A stretch of 64,000 bases of DNA from Pseudomonas putida (lineage in GTDB: Bacteria; Pseudomonadota; Gammaproteobacteria; Pseudomonadales; Pseudomonadaceae), in NCBI GenBank assembly GCA_041071465.1, contig CP163498.1, forward strand, positions 3,056,001 through 3,120,000, read 5' to 3'. This document shows, one piece after another, positions 37,143-46,748 of this stretch. The notes under the pieces were generated by a model. That model saw only the letters and a program-made list of their open reading frames with translations. It did no database searches and was not told where the DNA came from. Each line of letters starts with the position of its first letter. Within the stretch, counting starts at the first letter, position 1. The translations under genes were made by a program, and so were the position numbers.

Positions 37143-37713
37143 ATGCAATTGGACCGTGCCACTGGCTGGTTCCACGGAATCGGAATCACCCACTGCCCCT
37201 CGCCGAACTTCAATGCGCGCCCAGAGGGCGAATCGATTTCCCTGCTGGTGATCCACAACATCAGCTTGCCCCGGCCTGTTTCGGCACCGGCAAGGTGCAG
37301 CAGTTCTTCCAGAACTGTCTGGACCCCGATGAACATCCCTACTTTGCCAGCATCAACCATCTGACAGTGTCGGCGCACCTGTTCGTCGAGCGTGACGGTG
37401 CGGTGACCCAGTTCGTATCGTTACGTGACCGCGCCTGGCATGCGGGGGTGTCGAGCTTCGACGGGCGCGAGGGCTGCAATGACTTTTCCATCGGCATCGA
37501 ACTGGAGGGTACCGACGACCAGCCCTATACCGATGCCCAGTACGCTGTGCTGGAGCAACTTACCCGGCACATCCGCGGTGCTTGGCCGGCCATCGACCTG
37601 AGCCGCATCCAGGGCCATAGCGACATTGCCCCGCAGCGCAAGACCGACCCGGCCCGGCCTTCGATTGGCCGCGCTACCGTCAGGCGCTGCAGCACAATGA
37701 GGATGAGGCATGA
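37143..37713 (+). pseudogene. ampD: N-acetylmuramoyl-L-alanine amidase AmpD, two missing bases
   Basis: AmpD cleaves 1,6-anhydro-muropeptides in the cytosol during cell-wall recycling, and its loss raises AmpC beta-lactamase. The frame starts MQLDRATGWFHGIG, with zinc ligand His38 in LLVIHNIS. It breaks at the C-run 37269-37272 and continues in another frame (FGTGKVQQFF, DRAWHAGVSSFDGREGCNDF, GHSDIAPQRKTDP). It breaks again at the C/G run 37648-37655, after which the expected end FDWPRYRQALQHNEDEA is readable. Adding one base at each place gives 190 residues, the normal size, with a stop overlapping the ampE ATG. Both gaps are single bases in homopolymer runs, so sequence error is likely. If real, the strain is AmpD-negative. 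Confidence 0.88.
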
Positions 37714-38540
37714 GTTTTCTGGTTTTGTTGCTGGCGCTGTGGGTCGAGAAGTTCTCGGCTTTGCGCCATCAGGTGCAGCGCGATGGGTTCTTCCTTGGCG
37801 AACTTGTACGCCTTGAGCGCAGCGGTAAGGTGCACCCGTGGTGGACGCTGGCCATTCTGGTCTTGGCGCCGGTCGCGCTGCTGGTATTGCTGCTGCATGT
37901 GCTGGAGCCAGTGGCCTATGGCTTGCTGGCCTTGCCGGTGCACCTGCTGGTGCTGATCTACAGCCTGGGCCGTGGCGATGCCAAGGCCTCGATGGGCCCG
38001 TTCCGCGATGCCTGGCGGCGGGGCGACGACCAGGCGGCGCTGCATGTGGCCGAGCGTGACCTGGGCCTGGTGGCCGATGAGCCGCACAGCCTGCTGGTAC
38101 GGGTACAAGGCAACCTGCTGTGGCAGGTGTACCAGGGCTTTTTCGCGGTGATCTTCTGGTATTTCGTGTTGGGCCCCGGTGCGGCGTTGGCTTATCGACT
38201 GCTGGCACTGTGTGGCGAACACAGCAAGCAGCCGACGCTCAAGGCGCGTGCCGAGCAGCTGCGGCACATCATGGACTGGCTGCCAGTACGGGTGCTGGCG
38301 CTGAGCTTTGCCCTGGTGGGCAACTTCCTCGCCGTGACACGGGTAATGCTGCACGAGGTGCTCAACTGGCACATCAGCGCCGCGCACCTGGTGGCCCGGG
38401 TCGGGCGTATTGCCGATGACATTCCAGAGGAAGAAGACAGCCAGCGTGGGCTGGGGCGGCTGGACAGCCTGTGGGAGCTGCTGCTGCGCTGTGCGGTGTT
38501 GTGGTATGCCGGGTTCGCGCTGTGGACCGTGCTGGTTTGA
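37710..38540 (+). CDS. ampE: AmpE-like membrane protein
   Basis: A 276-residue inner-membrane protein with four hydrophobic helices (LAILVLAPVALLVLLLHVLEP, FFAVIFWYFVLGPGAALAYRL, ALSFALVGNFLAV, CAVLWYAGFALWTVLV). It contains SLGRGDAKASMGPFRDAW and DWLPVRVLALSFALVG, typical of AmpE. The ATG overlaps the expected ampD stop. It is thought to act in beta-lactamase signalling, but its biochemical role is unclear. Divergent context resembles other pseudomonads. Confidence 0.92.
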   Translation: MSFLVLLLALWVEKFSALRHQVQRDGFFLGELVRLERSGKVHPWWTLAILVLAPVALLVLLLHVLEPVAYGLLALPVHLLVLIYSLGRGDAKASMGPFRDAWRRGDDQAALHVAERDLGLVADEPHSLLVRVQGNLLWQVYQGFFAVIFWYFVLGPGAALAYRLLALCGEHSKQPTLKARAEQLRHIMDWLPVRVLALSFALVGNFLAVTRVMLHEVLNWHISAAHLVARVGRIADDIPEEEDSQRGLGRLDSLWELLLRCAVLWYAGFALWTVLV

Positions 38541-38579
38541 TTCATGGCCGCCGCCACAAAAACCACGCTCACCTGGATT

Positions 38580-39356
38580 TCACCAGCCAAACAACTCGCA
38601 GGCATTGCGGCTACTGGCCTGCGCCAGCTCTTCTACATCCAAGCCCATCACCTGGGCCAGCGCCCCGGCAATGTCCGGCAAGTGTTCCGGGCTGTTGCGC
38701 ATCCCTGGGTGCATCACCGGCGCCATATCCGGCGCATCGGTCTCCAGCACCACGCTCTCCAGCGGCAGCCGCGCCAGCGTCTTGCGCAGCCGCAGCGCCT
38801 GCGGCCAGGTGCCGGCGCCGCCAAGCCCGAGGCGGAAGCCCAGCTTGATGTACTCACGGGCTTCTTCGTAACTGCCGGCAAACGCATGGATCACCCCCGC
38901 CCGCACCGGTTTGTAACGCTTGAGCGTGGCAATTACCTGGGCATGGCTGCGGCGCACATGCAACAGCGCGGGCAGGTCGAAGTCGCAGGCCATTTGCAGT
39001 TGCGCTTCGAACAGGCCCTGTTGGCGCGTTTTGTCCAGGTCCTCAAGGTAATAGTCCAGGCCAAACTCGCCCACGGCGCATAGCCGCGGGTCGCCGCGCA
39101 GGCGCTCCAGCCATTGGCGTAATTGCGTCAGGTGCTCTGGGCGATGCTCGTCGAGGTACACCGGGTGCAGGCCGAGTGCCGCAAACAGGCGTTCATTGGC
39201 GCAGGCCAGGTCCCACACCCGTTGGAAATTTGCCTGATAAACCCCCAGCACCACCATCCGTTCCACCCCGCGTGCCGCCGCGTTGGCCAGCAGGCGCGAG
39301 CGGTCGGCGTCGAAGTCGGGGAAGTCCAAGTGAGTGTGGGTGTCGATCAGGCGCAT
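38580..39356 (-). CDS. TatD-family metal-dependent DNase
   Basis: A 258-residue TIM-barrel hydrolase. The metal site includes HTHLDF (residues 6-11), Glu in AVGEFGLDYY (about 94), His in LHVRRSH and IHAFAGS, and Asp in LETDAPDM. This fits the TatD nuclease family (3'-5' DNase and related). It follows fruR on the same strand with only two bases between, so the two are probably co-transcribed. A link to fructose metabolism is not evident. Confidence 0.9.
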   Translation of the reverse strand: MRLIDTHTHLDFPDFDADRSRLLANAAARGVERMVVLGVYQANFQRVWDLACANERLFAALGLHPVYLDEHRPEHLTQLRQWLERLRGDPRLCAVGEFGLDYYLEDLDKTRQQGLFEAQLQMACDFDLPALLHVRRSHAQVIATLKRYKPVRAGVIHAFAGSYEEAREYIKLGFRLGLGGAGTWPQALRLRKTLARLPLESVVLETDAPDMAPVMHPGMRNSPEHLPDIAGALAQVMGLDVEELAQASSRNACELFGW

Positions 39357-39358
39357 TT

Positions 39359-40354
39359 TCAGGCCGCTGTGATGCGTTGCTTGAAGGTGCGGCCAACGGC
39401 ATGCACGCCGGGTTCGTAGCGTTTTTCCTCAATTGCGGCCAGGGCCAGTTCCAGCGCGGTGGCGGCAATCAGGCCATGCTGCTGGGCCATGGCATTGACC
39501 GGTAGCGGCAGGAAGTCGAGCAGTTGGTTGTCGCCAAAGGTGCCCAGTTGCAGCTGACGCGAATCGGCAGGGCGTGCCTGCAGGGTGTCGAACACCCCTT
39601 GCAGCAGCACATAGGAGGTGGTCACCAGGGCATCCGGCAAGCCACCCAGGTCTTCGATCAGCTGCTGCATCAGGCGTTGGCCGCACTCGCGGCTGAACGC
39701 TTCGCCCTGGTAGCGGCGCACTTCGCCGGCATAACCTTGCAGGGCTTCGTCGAAACCGCCTGCGCGCGCCTGGCTGACCGACAGCTCGGGGCGTGCGCCG
39801 ATCAAGGCAATGCTGCGTGGGGCCGAATTGAGCAGGCTGGCGGCCAGTTGGCGGCTGGCATCGCGGTCATCGCTGATCACCGAGCAGAAGTGCGCAGGGT
39901 CCAGGCGGCGGTCGATGGCGATCACCGGCAGGCCTTTGTCCTGCAAGTCACGGTAGCTGTCATCTTCTGGCGGCAGGCAGCTGGCAACGAACAATGCATC
40001 GCATCGGCGCGCACGGAACAGCTGCTGCAGTTGGCGCTCGCTGTCGGGCTGGTCGTCGCTGCTGGCGATCAGCAACTGGTAGCCGCGGGCGCGGGCGCCT
40101 TGCTCCAGTTGCTTGGCAATGCGGGCGTAGCTGGGGTTCTCCAGATCCGGGAGAATGAAGCCCAGGGTGCGGGTATGCCGGCTGCGCAGCCCAGCAGCCT
40201 GCGGGTTGGGGGTGAAGCCGTGGGCTTCGACCACCGCGCGTACCCGCTCGACAGTACTGTTGCTGATGCGCTGCTGTTCAGCCTTGCCGTTGATGACGTA
40301 GCTGGCAGTGGTCACGGACACACCGGCCAGACGGGCGATATCGCTGAGTTTCAC
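39359..40354 (-). CDS. fruR: LacI-family fructose repressor (Cra/FruR-like)
   Basis: A 331-residue repressor. The N-terminal LacI helix-turn-helix reads MKLSDIARLAGVSVTTASYV, then INGKAEQQRIS. The C-terminal periplasmic-binding-like domain carries GFILPDLENPSYARIAKQLE and ends KRYEPGVHAVGRTFKQR. It divergently faces fruB, and a palindromic operator lies in the shared spacer. In P. putida the Cra/FruR effector is fructose 1-phosphate. The start is GTG 40354, with AAGGAAA about eight bases upstream; the frame extends to 40552 without support. Confidence 0.93.
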   Translation of the reverse strand: MKLSDIARLAGVSVTTASYVINGKAEQQRISNSTVERVRAVVEAHGFTPNPQAAGLRSRHTRTLGFILPDLENPSYARIAKQLEQGARARGYQLLIASSDDQPDSERQLQQLFRARRCDALFVASCLPPEDDSYRDLQDKGLPVIAIDRRLDPAHFCSVISDDRDASRQLAASLLNSAPRSIALIGARPELSVSQARAGGFDEALQGYAGEVRRYQGEAFSRECGQRLMQQLIEDLGGLPDALVTTSYVLLQGVFDTLQARPADSRQLQLGTFGDNQLLDFLPLPVNAMAQQHGLIAATALELALAAIEEKRYEPGVHAVGRTFKQRITAA

Positions 40355-40511
40355 CGAATTTTCCTTGTTATTACCGGGGCTGGCTGTAAGGCCGGACCGG
40401 GTAGTTTGACCCGGCACGGGCATCACGCGCAGACGACCATTGTCGCAATTGTCCGACAGGATGGGGCTTTTTACCGGGCAGATTATCGAGTAACGTGGCC
40501 GTCTGGTCAGG

Positions 40512-40523
40512 TTAAACGTTTCA
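40512..40523. promoter_or_regulatory. Cra/FruR operator in the fruR-fruB spacer
   Basis: TTAAACGTTTCA closely matches the Cra consensus TGAAACGTTTCA and lies between the divergent fruR and fruB genes. It is the only such site I saw here. Repression of fruBKA and possibly of fruR, relieved by fructose 1-phosphate, is inferred. Confidence 0.85.
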
Positions 40524-40638
40524 GCTGCCGAATTTTCTGCCTCGGCTGCCATCCGTGCAAGGCTGCGGAACTGGCCCTTTATGTGAATTTCACAACAATA
40601 CTCCAGTACCCGAACGGGAACTGCAAAAGGAGAAGGTC

Positions 40639-43491
40639 ATGCTCGAGCTCGCCAAGGAGCAGATAGCCATGGGCCAGACGGCCGCCGACAAGGCCGAGGC
40701 ATTGAGCCTGCTGGCGGACCGGCTGGTCGGGGACGGCCTGGTCGCCGAGGGTTACCTGCAAGGGCTGCAAGCCCGCGAGGTGCAGGGCTCGACGTTCCTT
40801 GGCCAGGGCATCGCCATCCCCCATGGCACGCCGCAAACCCGTGATCTGGTGTATACCACCGGCGTGCGTTTGCTGCAGTTCCCCGAGGGTGTGGACTGGG
40901 GTGACGGGCAAATGGTCTACCTGGCCATCGGTATCGCCGCTCGCTCCGACGAACACCTGCGCCTGCTGCAGCTGCTCACCCGCGCCCTGGGCGAGACCGA
41001 CCTGGCCGAAGCGCTGCGCCGGGCCAGTTCCGCCGAAGCGCTGCTCAAGCTGCTGCAGGGCGCACCACAGGCACTGGCGCTGGATGCGCAGCTGGTTGGC
41101 CTGAACCTGCCGGCTGAAGACTTCGACGAACTGGCCTGGCGCGGTGCCCGCCTGTTGCAACGTGCCGATTGTGTCGACAGCGGCTTTGCCGCCGTATTGC
41201 AGCAAGCCGAGCCGCTGCCGCTGGGTGAGGGCCTTTGGTGGCTGCACAGCGAGCGTCAGGTACGTCAGCCGGGCCTGGCGTTCATCACCCCCCAGCAGCC
41301 GTTGCGCTATCGCGACCAACCGCTCAACGGTTTGTTCTGCCTGGCGAGCCTAGGCGCCGCTCACCAAGCCTTGCTCGAGCGCCTGTGCGAAGTGCTGATT
41401 GAAGGCCGTGGGCAGATGCTCTACCAGGCCACCAGCAGCCGCGCGGTACTGGAAGTGCTGGGCGGCGAAGCGCCGGCGGATTGGCCCAGCGCGCGTATTG
41501 TGCTGGCCAACCCTCATGGCCTGCATGCCCGCCCGGCCAAGGTGCTGGCACAGCTGGCCAAAGGCTTTGAAGGGGAAATCCGTGTGCGCCTGGTCGACAG
41601 CGCGCAGCCAGCGGTGTCGCTGAAGAGCCTGAGCAAGCTGCTGAGCCTGGGCGCCCGCCGGGGTCAGGTGCTGGAGCTGGTCGCCGAGCCTGGCATCGCC
41701 GCCGATGCCTTGCCGGTGCTGCTGGCCGCTATCGAACAAGGCCTTGGCGAAGAGGTTGAACCGCTGCCGCAGAGCGTCACGCCCATGGCCGATCACCCGC
41801 CCGAAGTGCTGCAGGCCCCAGCCGCCGGCAGCCGTATCCAGGGTGTGGGCGCAGCGCCCGGCATTGCCAGTGGCCCGGCGCATGTCTGTGTCGAGCGTGA
41901 GTTCGACTATCCGTTGCGTGGCGAATCCTGCGCCCAGGAGCGGCAGAAGCTGCGCGCAGCCATCGCCAGTGTGAACGGCGAACTGCAGGCGTTGGTGCTG
42001 CGCAGCGACAAGGCCATTGGCGAAATTTTCGTCACCCATCAGGAAATGCTTGCCGACCCGGCCCTGACCGACGATATCGAACAGCGCCTGGCCCAGGGCG
42101 AAAGCGCTGCGGCCGCCTGGATGGCCGTGATCGAAGCCGCAGCCCGTCAGCAGGAGTCGTTGCACGATGCCCTGCTCGCCGAGCGCGCCGCCGACCTGCG
42201 CGACATTGGCCGCCGCGTGCTGGCGCAGCTGTGTGGAGTGCAGGCGCAGGTTGAACCCGAGCAACCCTATGTGTTGGTGATGACTGAAGTCGGCCCGTCC
42301 GATGTCGCCCGCCTGGACCCGAACCGGGTTGCCGGCATCGTCACCGCCCAAGGCGGTGCCACGGCCCACAGTGCCATCGTCGCCCGTGCATTGGGCATTC
42401 CGGCGGTGGTCGGCGCAGGTGCGTCGATTCTGCTGCTGGAGAGTGGCACGCCGCTGCTGCTCGATGGCCAGCGTGGAGTGGTCAGCGTGGCGCCGCCAGT
42501 GGATGAGTTGCAACAGGCGCTGGCCGAGCGCGACCTGCGTGAGCAGCGCCTGCAGGCTGCCTGGGCCAACCGCTTCGAGCCAGCCGTCACCCGTGATGGT
42601 CATGCCGTCGAGGTGTTCGCCAACATTGGCGACAGCAACGGCATCGCCAAGGTGGTGGAGCAGGGCGCCGAAGGCGTTGGCCTGCTGCGCACCGAACTGA
42701 TTTTCATGGCCCACCCTCAAGCGCCGGACGTGGCCACCCAGGAGGCCGAGTACCGCCGTGTGCTTGATGGCCTGGGCGGGCGGCCACTGGTGGTGCGCAC
42801 CCTCGATGTCGGTGGCGACAAGCCGCTGCCTTACTGGCCCATCGCCGCCGAGGAAAACCCGTTCCTTGGTGTACGTGGCGTACGCCTGACGCTGCAGCGC
42901 CCGCAAATCATGGAAGACCAGTTGCGCGCCTTGCTACGGGCCGCCGACCAGCGACCGCTGCGCATCATGTTCCCGATGGTTGGCCAGGTGCACGAATGGC
43001 GCGAGGCTCGGGCCATGGTCGAGCGCCTGCGTGCAGAAATCCCGGTCGCCGACCTGCAACTGGGCATCATGGTCGAGGTGCCTTCGGCGGCCCTGCTGGC
43101 AGCGCAATTGGCGCGCGAAGTGGACTTCTTCAGCATCGGCACCAATGACCTGACCCAGTACACCTTGGCCATCGACCGTGGCCACCCCAGCCTCTCGGCC
43201 CAGGCCGACGGCCTGCACCCGGCAGTATTGACCCTGATCGACATGACGGTGCGTGCCGCCCATGCCCAAGGCAAGTGGGTGGGCGTGTGTGGCGAGCTGG
43301 CGGCCGACCCGCAGGCGGTCGCCGTGCTGCTGGGCCTGGACGTGGACGAGCTCAGTGTATCCGCGCGCAGCATCGCCGAAGTCAAGGCACTGGTTCGCCA
43401 GGCCGATCACCAGACGGCCCGCGCCCTGGCGCGCGAAGCCTTGCAACAGGACAGCGCTGCGGCAGTTCGCGCGCTGGTGGAGCGTTACTGA
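40639..43491 (+). CDS. fruB: Fructose PTS multiphosphoryl transfer protein (EIIA-HPr-EI fusion)
   Basis: A 950-residue cytosolic phospho-carrier that passes phosphate from PEP to FruA. The EIIA-Fru domain (about 1-145) has active His62 in AIPHGTP. HPr (about 285-370) has His296 in NPHGLHARPAKVL. Enzyme I (about 395-950) has His577 in GGATAHSAIVARA, then the PEP site region VGLLRTELIFM and the C-terminal FSIGTNDLTQYTLA. All three phosphorylation sites are intact. ATG 40639 has AGGAGAAGG upstream. fruK follows immediately. Regulated by the operator at 40512. Confidence 0.95.
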   Translation: MLELAKEQIAMGQTAADKAEALSLLADRLVGDGLVAEGYLQGLQAREVQGSTFLGQGIAIPHGTPQTRDLVYTTGVRLLQFPEGVDWGDGQMVYLAIGIAARSDEHLRLLQLLTRALGETDLAEALRRASSAEALLKLLQGAPQALALDAQLVGLNLPAEDFDELAWRGARLLQRADCVDSGFAAVLQQAEPLPLGEGLWWLHSERQVRQPGLAFITPQQPLRYRDQPLNGLFCLASLGAAHQALLERLCEVLIEGRGQMLYQATSSRAVLEVLGGEAPADWPSARIVLANPHGLHARPAKVLAQLAKGFEGEIRVRLVDSAQPAVSLKSLSKLLSLGARRGQVLELVAEPGIAADALPVLLAAIEQGLGEEVEPLPQSVTPMADHPPEVLQAPAAGSRIQGVGAAPGIASGPAHVCVEREFDYPLRGESCAQERQKLRAAIASVNGELQALVLRSDKAIGEIFVTHQEMLADPALTDDIEQRLAQGESAAAAWMAVIEAAARQQESLHDALLAERAADLRDIGRRVLAQLCGVQAQVEPEQPYVLVMTEVGPSDVARLDPNRVAGIVTAQGGATAHSAIVARALGIPAVVGAGASILLLESGTPLLLDGQRGVVSVAPPVDELQQALAERDLREQRLQAAWANRFEPAVTRDGHAVEVFANIGDSNGIAKVVEQGAEGVGLLRTELIFMAHPQAPDVATQEAEYRRVLDGLGGRPLVVRTLDVGGDKPLPYWPIAAEENPFLGVRGVRLTLQRPQIMEDQLRALLRAADQRPLRIMFPMVGQVHEWREARAMVERLRAEIPVADLQLGIMVEVPSAALLAAQLAREVDFFSIGTNDLTQYTLAIDRGHPSLSAQADGLHPAVLTLIDMTVRAAHAQGKWVGVCGELAADPQAVAVLLGLDVDELSVSARSIAEVKALVRQADHQTARALAREALQQDSAAAVRALVERY

Positions 43492-44439
43492 ATGGCCAAG
43501 ATCCTCACCCTTACCCTGAACCCGGCGCTGGATATCACCGTCGGCCTGGACACCCTGCGCCCTGGGCAGGTCAACCGTAGTCAAGCGCAGCAAAGTCACG
43601 CAGCGGGCAAGGGGCTGAACGTTGCCCAGGTACTGGCCGACCTGGGGCACAGCGTGACCGTCGGCGGTTTCCTCGGGCAGGACAACCTGCAGCCCTTCGA
43701 GGCGTTGATCGCCTGGCGCGGCTTTGCCGACTGTTTTGTCCGCGTGCCGGGCGAAACCCGTAGCAACATCAAGCTGGTCGAGGCCGATGGCCGCGTCACC
43801 GATATCAACGGCCAGGGCCCGGAGGTCGATGAGGCGGCACGCAGCGCCTTGCTGCGCAGGCTGCAGCAGGTCGCCCCAGGTCATGATGCGGTGGTGGTGG
43901 CCGGCAGCCTGCCGCGTGGGATCAGTGCCGACTGGTTCCGTCAGTTGCTCGAACAGCTGAAGGCGCAAGGCCTCAAGGTGGCCCTGGATAGCAGCGGTGA
44001 AGCCCTGCGTGCTGGCCTGCAGGCTGCGCCCTGGCTGGTGAAACCCAATACCGAGGAGCTGGGCGAGGTGCTTGGTCTGGCTGTGGATAATCCGGCGCAG
44101 CAGCGCGCTGCCGCCGAGCGCCTGCTGGCCGCTGGCGTTGAGCACGTGGTGGTCTCTGCAGGGGAGCAGGGCGTCAGCTGGTTCCGCCGCGATCTGGCCG
44201 TGCATGCCTGCCCGCCCAAGGTGCGGGTCGCCAGCACGGTGGGGGCGGGGGATTCGCTGGTGGCCGGCATGGTTCATGGCCTGCTGCAGGGCGAGGCCCC
44301 CGCGCAGACCTTGATTCGTGCCACTGCAATTGCCGCCCAGGCCGTCACCCAGGTTGGCTTCGGCATCCGTGACCGCGAGCAACTGGAATGTCTGGAAGCC
44401 GCCGTGCAACTGACAGAACAACAAGAGGGTTGCCGATGA
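43492..44439 (+). CDS. fruK: 1-phosphofructokinase
   Basis: Phosphorylates fructose 1-phosphate to fructose 1,6-bisphosphate in the cytosol. The product is a 315-residue PfkB-family kinase. The N-terminal signature is TLTLNPALDITVGL and the substrate region HAAGKGLNVAQVLADLG. The catalytic Asp lies in TVGAGDSLVAGMVHGL (about 248-263). It starts directly at the fruB stop and overlaps the fruA ATG by four bases (ATGA), so the operon is translationally coupled. Confidence 0.95.
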   Translation: MAKILTLTLNPALDITVGLDTLRPGQVNRSQAQQSHAAGKGLNVAQVLADLGHSVTVGGFLGQDNLQPFEALIAWRGFADCFVRVPGETRSNIKLVEADGRVTDINGQGPEVDEAARSALLRRLQQVAPGHDAVVVAGSLPRGISADWFRQLLEQLKAQGLKVALDSSGEALRAGLQAAPWLVKPNTEELGEVLGLAVDNPAQQRAAAERLLAAGVEHVVVSAGEQGVSWFRRDLAVHACPPKVRVASTVGAGDSLVAGMVHGLLQGEAPAQTLIRATAIAAQAVTQVGFGIRDREQLECLEAAVQLTEQQEGCR

Positions 44440-46177
44440 ACATTGCCATTGTCACCGCCTGCCCCAACGGCCAGGTATCGAGTGTGCTGAGCGCGCGCCT
44501 GCTGGCTGCCGCTGCCCAGCGACGTGGTTGGAGCACCAGTGTCGAAGTGCTGGATGCCGAGCACCCTGAGCGGCAACTGAGTGCGGCACAGATCGCCGAG
44601 GCCGACTGGGTGCTGGTGGTCAGCACCGGCCCGGTGGACCTGGCCCGCTTCGTCGGCAAGCGCCTATACAAGAGTACGCCGTCCCAGGCCTTGGCTGATC
44701 GCGAGGGCTTCCTCGACGAAGCGGCCGCCAACGCCCAACTGCTGACCGCATTGCCAGACACCCCGGCCGCAGCTGGCAGCGGCGCTGCTCGTATCGTTGC
44801 CGTCACTGCCTGCCCGACCGGCGTTGCGCACACCTTCATGGCTGCAGAAGCTTTGCAGCAAGCCGCACAGCAACTGGGATACCAGCTCACCGTCGAGACC
44901 CAGGGCTCGGTCGGTGCGCGCAACCCGTTGTCCGCCGAAGCCATCGCTGCAGCAGACGTGGTGTTGCTGGCCGCCGACATCGAAGTACCCACCGCGCGTT
45001 TCGCCGGCAAGCGTATTTACCGCTGCGGCACCGGCATCGCCCTCAAGCAGGCCCGCGCCACGCTGGACAAAGCCTTGGCCGAAGCCAAGGTGGAAAACAG
45101 TGCAGAGGCTGCGGCGGCCAGCACGGCAGCCAAAGGCGAGAAGAGTGGGGTATACAAGCACCTGCTCACTGGCGTGTCGTTCATGCTGCCGATGGTGGTG
45201 GCCGGTGGCCTGCTGATTGCCCTGTCGTTCGTGTTCGGCATCGAGGCCTACAAACAGCCGGGCACCTTGCCGGCGGCGTTGATGCAGATTGGCGGCGAGG
45301 CTGCGTTCAAGCTGATGGTGCCTTTGCTGGCCGGTTACATCGCCTGGTCCATTGCCGACCGACCGGGGTTGGCCCAGGCATGATCGGCGGTTTGCTGGCC
45401 AGCACCCTGGGGGCTGGTTTCATCGGTGGCATCGTCGCGGGTTTTCTTGCCGGTTACAGCGCCAAGGCAATTGCCCGTTGGGCGCGCTTGCCGAGCAGCC
45501 TGGAAGCGCTCAAGCCGATCTTGATCATTCCGCTGCTGGCCAGCCTGTTCACCGGCCTGGTGATGATCTACGTGGTTGGCCAGCCGGTAGCGGCGATGCT
45601 CGAAGGCCTTACGCACTTCCTCGACAGCATGGGCACCACCAATGCCATTCTGCTGGGGCTGTTGCTGGGCGGCATGATGTGCGTCGACCTTGGCGGGCCG
45701 ATCAACAAGGCCGCCTATGCGTTCTCGGTGGGGCTGTTGGCTTCGTCGAGCTACGCGCCGATGGCGGCGACCATGGCCGCTGGCATGGTGCCGCCGATCG
45801 GCCTGGGTATTGCCACCTTCCTGGCCCGGCGCAAGTTCGCCCAGAGCGAGCGTGAGGCGGGCAAGGCGGCACTGGCGCTGGGCTTGTGCTTTATCTCCGA
45901 GGGGGCTATCCCGTTTGCCGCCAAGGACCCGCTGCGGGTGATCCCGGCCAGTATCGTCGGCGGTGCGCTGACCGGTGCATTGTCGATGTACTTTGGCTGC
46001 AAGCTGATGGCACCGCATGGCGGCTTGTTCGTGCTGTTGATCCCCAATGCGATCAACCATGCGCTGCTGTACTTGCTGGCGATCGTGGCGGGCAGCCTGT
46101 TGACGGCGGTGGTGTATGCGGTGATCAAGAAGAGCGAGCAGGTGGAGCTGGCGGTGGCGCCGGTTAAAAGTGCCTGA
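44436..46177 (+). pseudogene. fruA: Fructose-specific PTS permease EIIBC, broken by one missing base
   Basis: The inner-membrane PTS transporter that imports fructose as fructose 1-phosphate. Two EIIB-like domains come first: the first is degenerate (VTACPNGQVSS), the second carries active Cys126 in VTACPTGVAHTF. The EIIC helices follow from about residue 235 (SFMLPMVVAGGLLIALSFVF). The frame is lost at CCC 45373-45375, where the product would read LAQA and stop at 45383. One extra C gives LAPGMIGGLLASTLGAG and a continuous 580-residue protein. As printed, the EIIC would be truncated after its first helices. The gap lies in a C-run, as in other genes of this window, and may be a sequencing error. 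Confidence 0.88.
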
Positions 46178-46188
46178 GCTGACCCCGT

Positions 46189-46307
46189 CCTGTGGGAGCG
46201 GCCTTGTGTCGCGAAAGGGCTGCATGGCAGCCCCAGATTTCAGCTTCGCCGCATAGATTGCTGGGGCCGCTTTGCGGCCCTTTTCGCGACACAAGGCCGC
46301 TCCCACT
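46189..46307. repeat. REPIN copy (inverse orientation to the 57.3 kb copy)
   Basis: Arms 46189-46234 and 46263-46307 carry TGGGAGCGGCCTTGTGTCGCG and its complement. The centre CAGATTTCAGC and ATAGATTGCTGGGG is the reverse complement of the centre of the 57.3 kb element. It separates fruA from the convergent DUF3820 gene. Confidence 0.9.
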
Positions 46308-46324
46308 AAGCCCGATTTGACCTG

Positions 46325-46546
46325 TCAGCGCCCATGTTTCTTGCGTAACGGCACCAACAGATCACCCAGCCCGTTGTGGTCGATCTCATGCATCAACGCC
46401 AGTAACCCACCCAGTTCTCCCGCCGGGAAACCCTTGCGCGCGAACCACGCCAGGTAGTCCCCGGGCAGGTCGGCAATGATTCGCCCTTGGTACTTGCCGA
46501 ACGGCATGCTGCGGGTCACCAGCAGTTCGAGGGTTTCCGGCTTCAT
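46325..46546 (-). CDS. DUF3820 small protein
   Basis: A 73-residue protein with MPFGKYQGRIIADLPGDYL and WFARKGFPAGELGGLLALM, matching DUF3820. This family resembles the small fold next to exonuclease-like domains, but no activity is known. ATG 46546 lies on the minus strand. It is flanked by a REPIN on one side and the PA2169-like gene on the other. Confidence 0.87.
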   Translation of the reverse strand: MKPETLELLVTRSMPFGKYQGRIIADLPGDYLAWFARKGFPAGELGGLLALMHEIDHNGLGDLLVPLRKKHGR

Positions 46547-46748
46547 CTACGGCGCACCTGGTTGTTCAAAAGCGCCGACCATACTGCAATCTGCACGAAG
46601 CCCCAAGCGGCAATCATGCAGAACGCCGTTGCCAGTTCGCGTCATTTGTTTTGTAACTATCTGAATAATAAGAGTTTTTCTTTATCTTGCAGCATGGCAC
46701 GAACGCTGCACCTGTGTAGATGACTATCACCTGCCAAGGAGTTCGACC

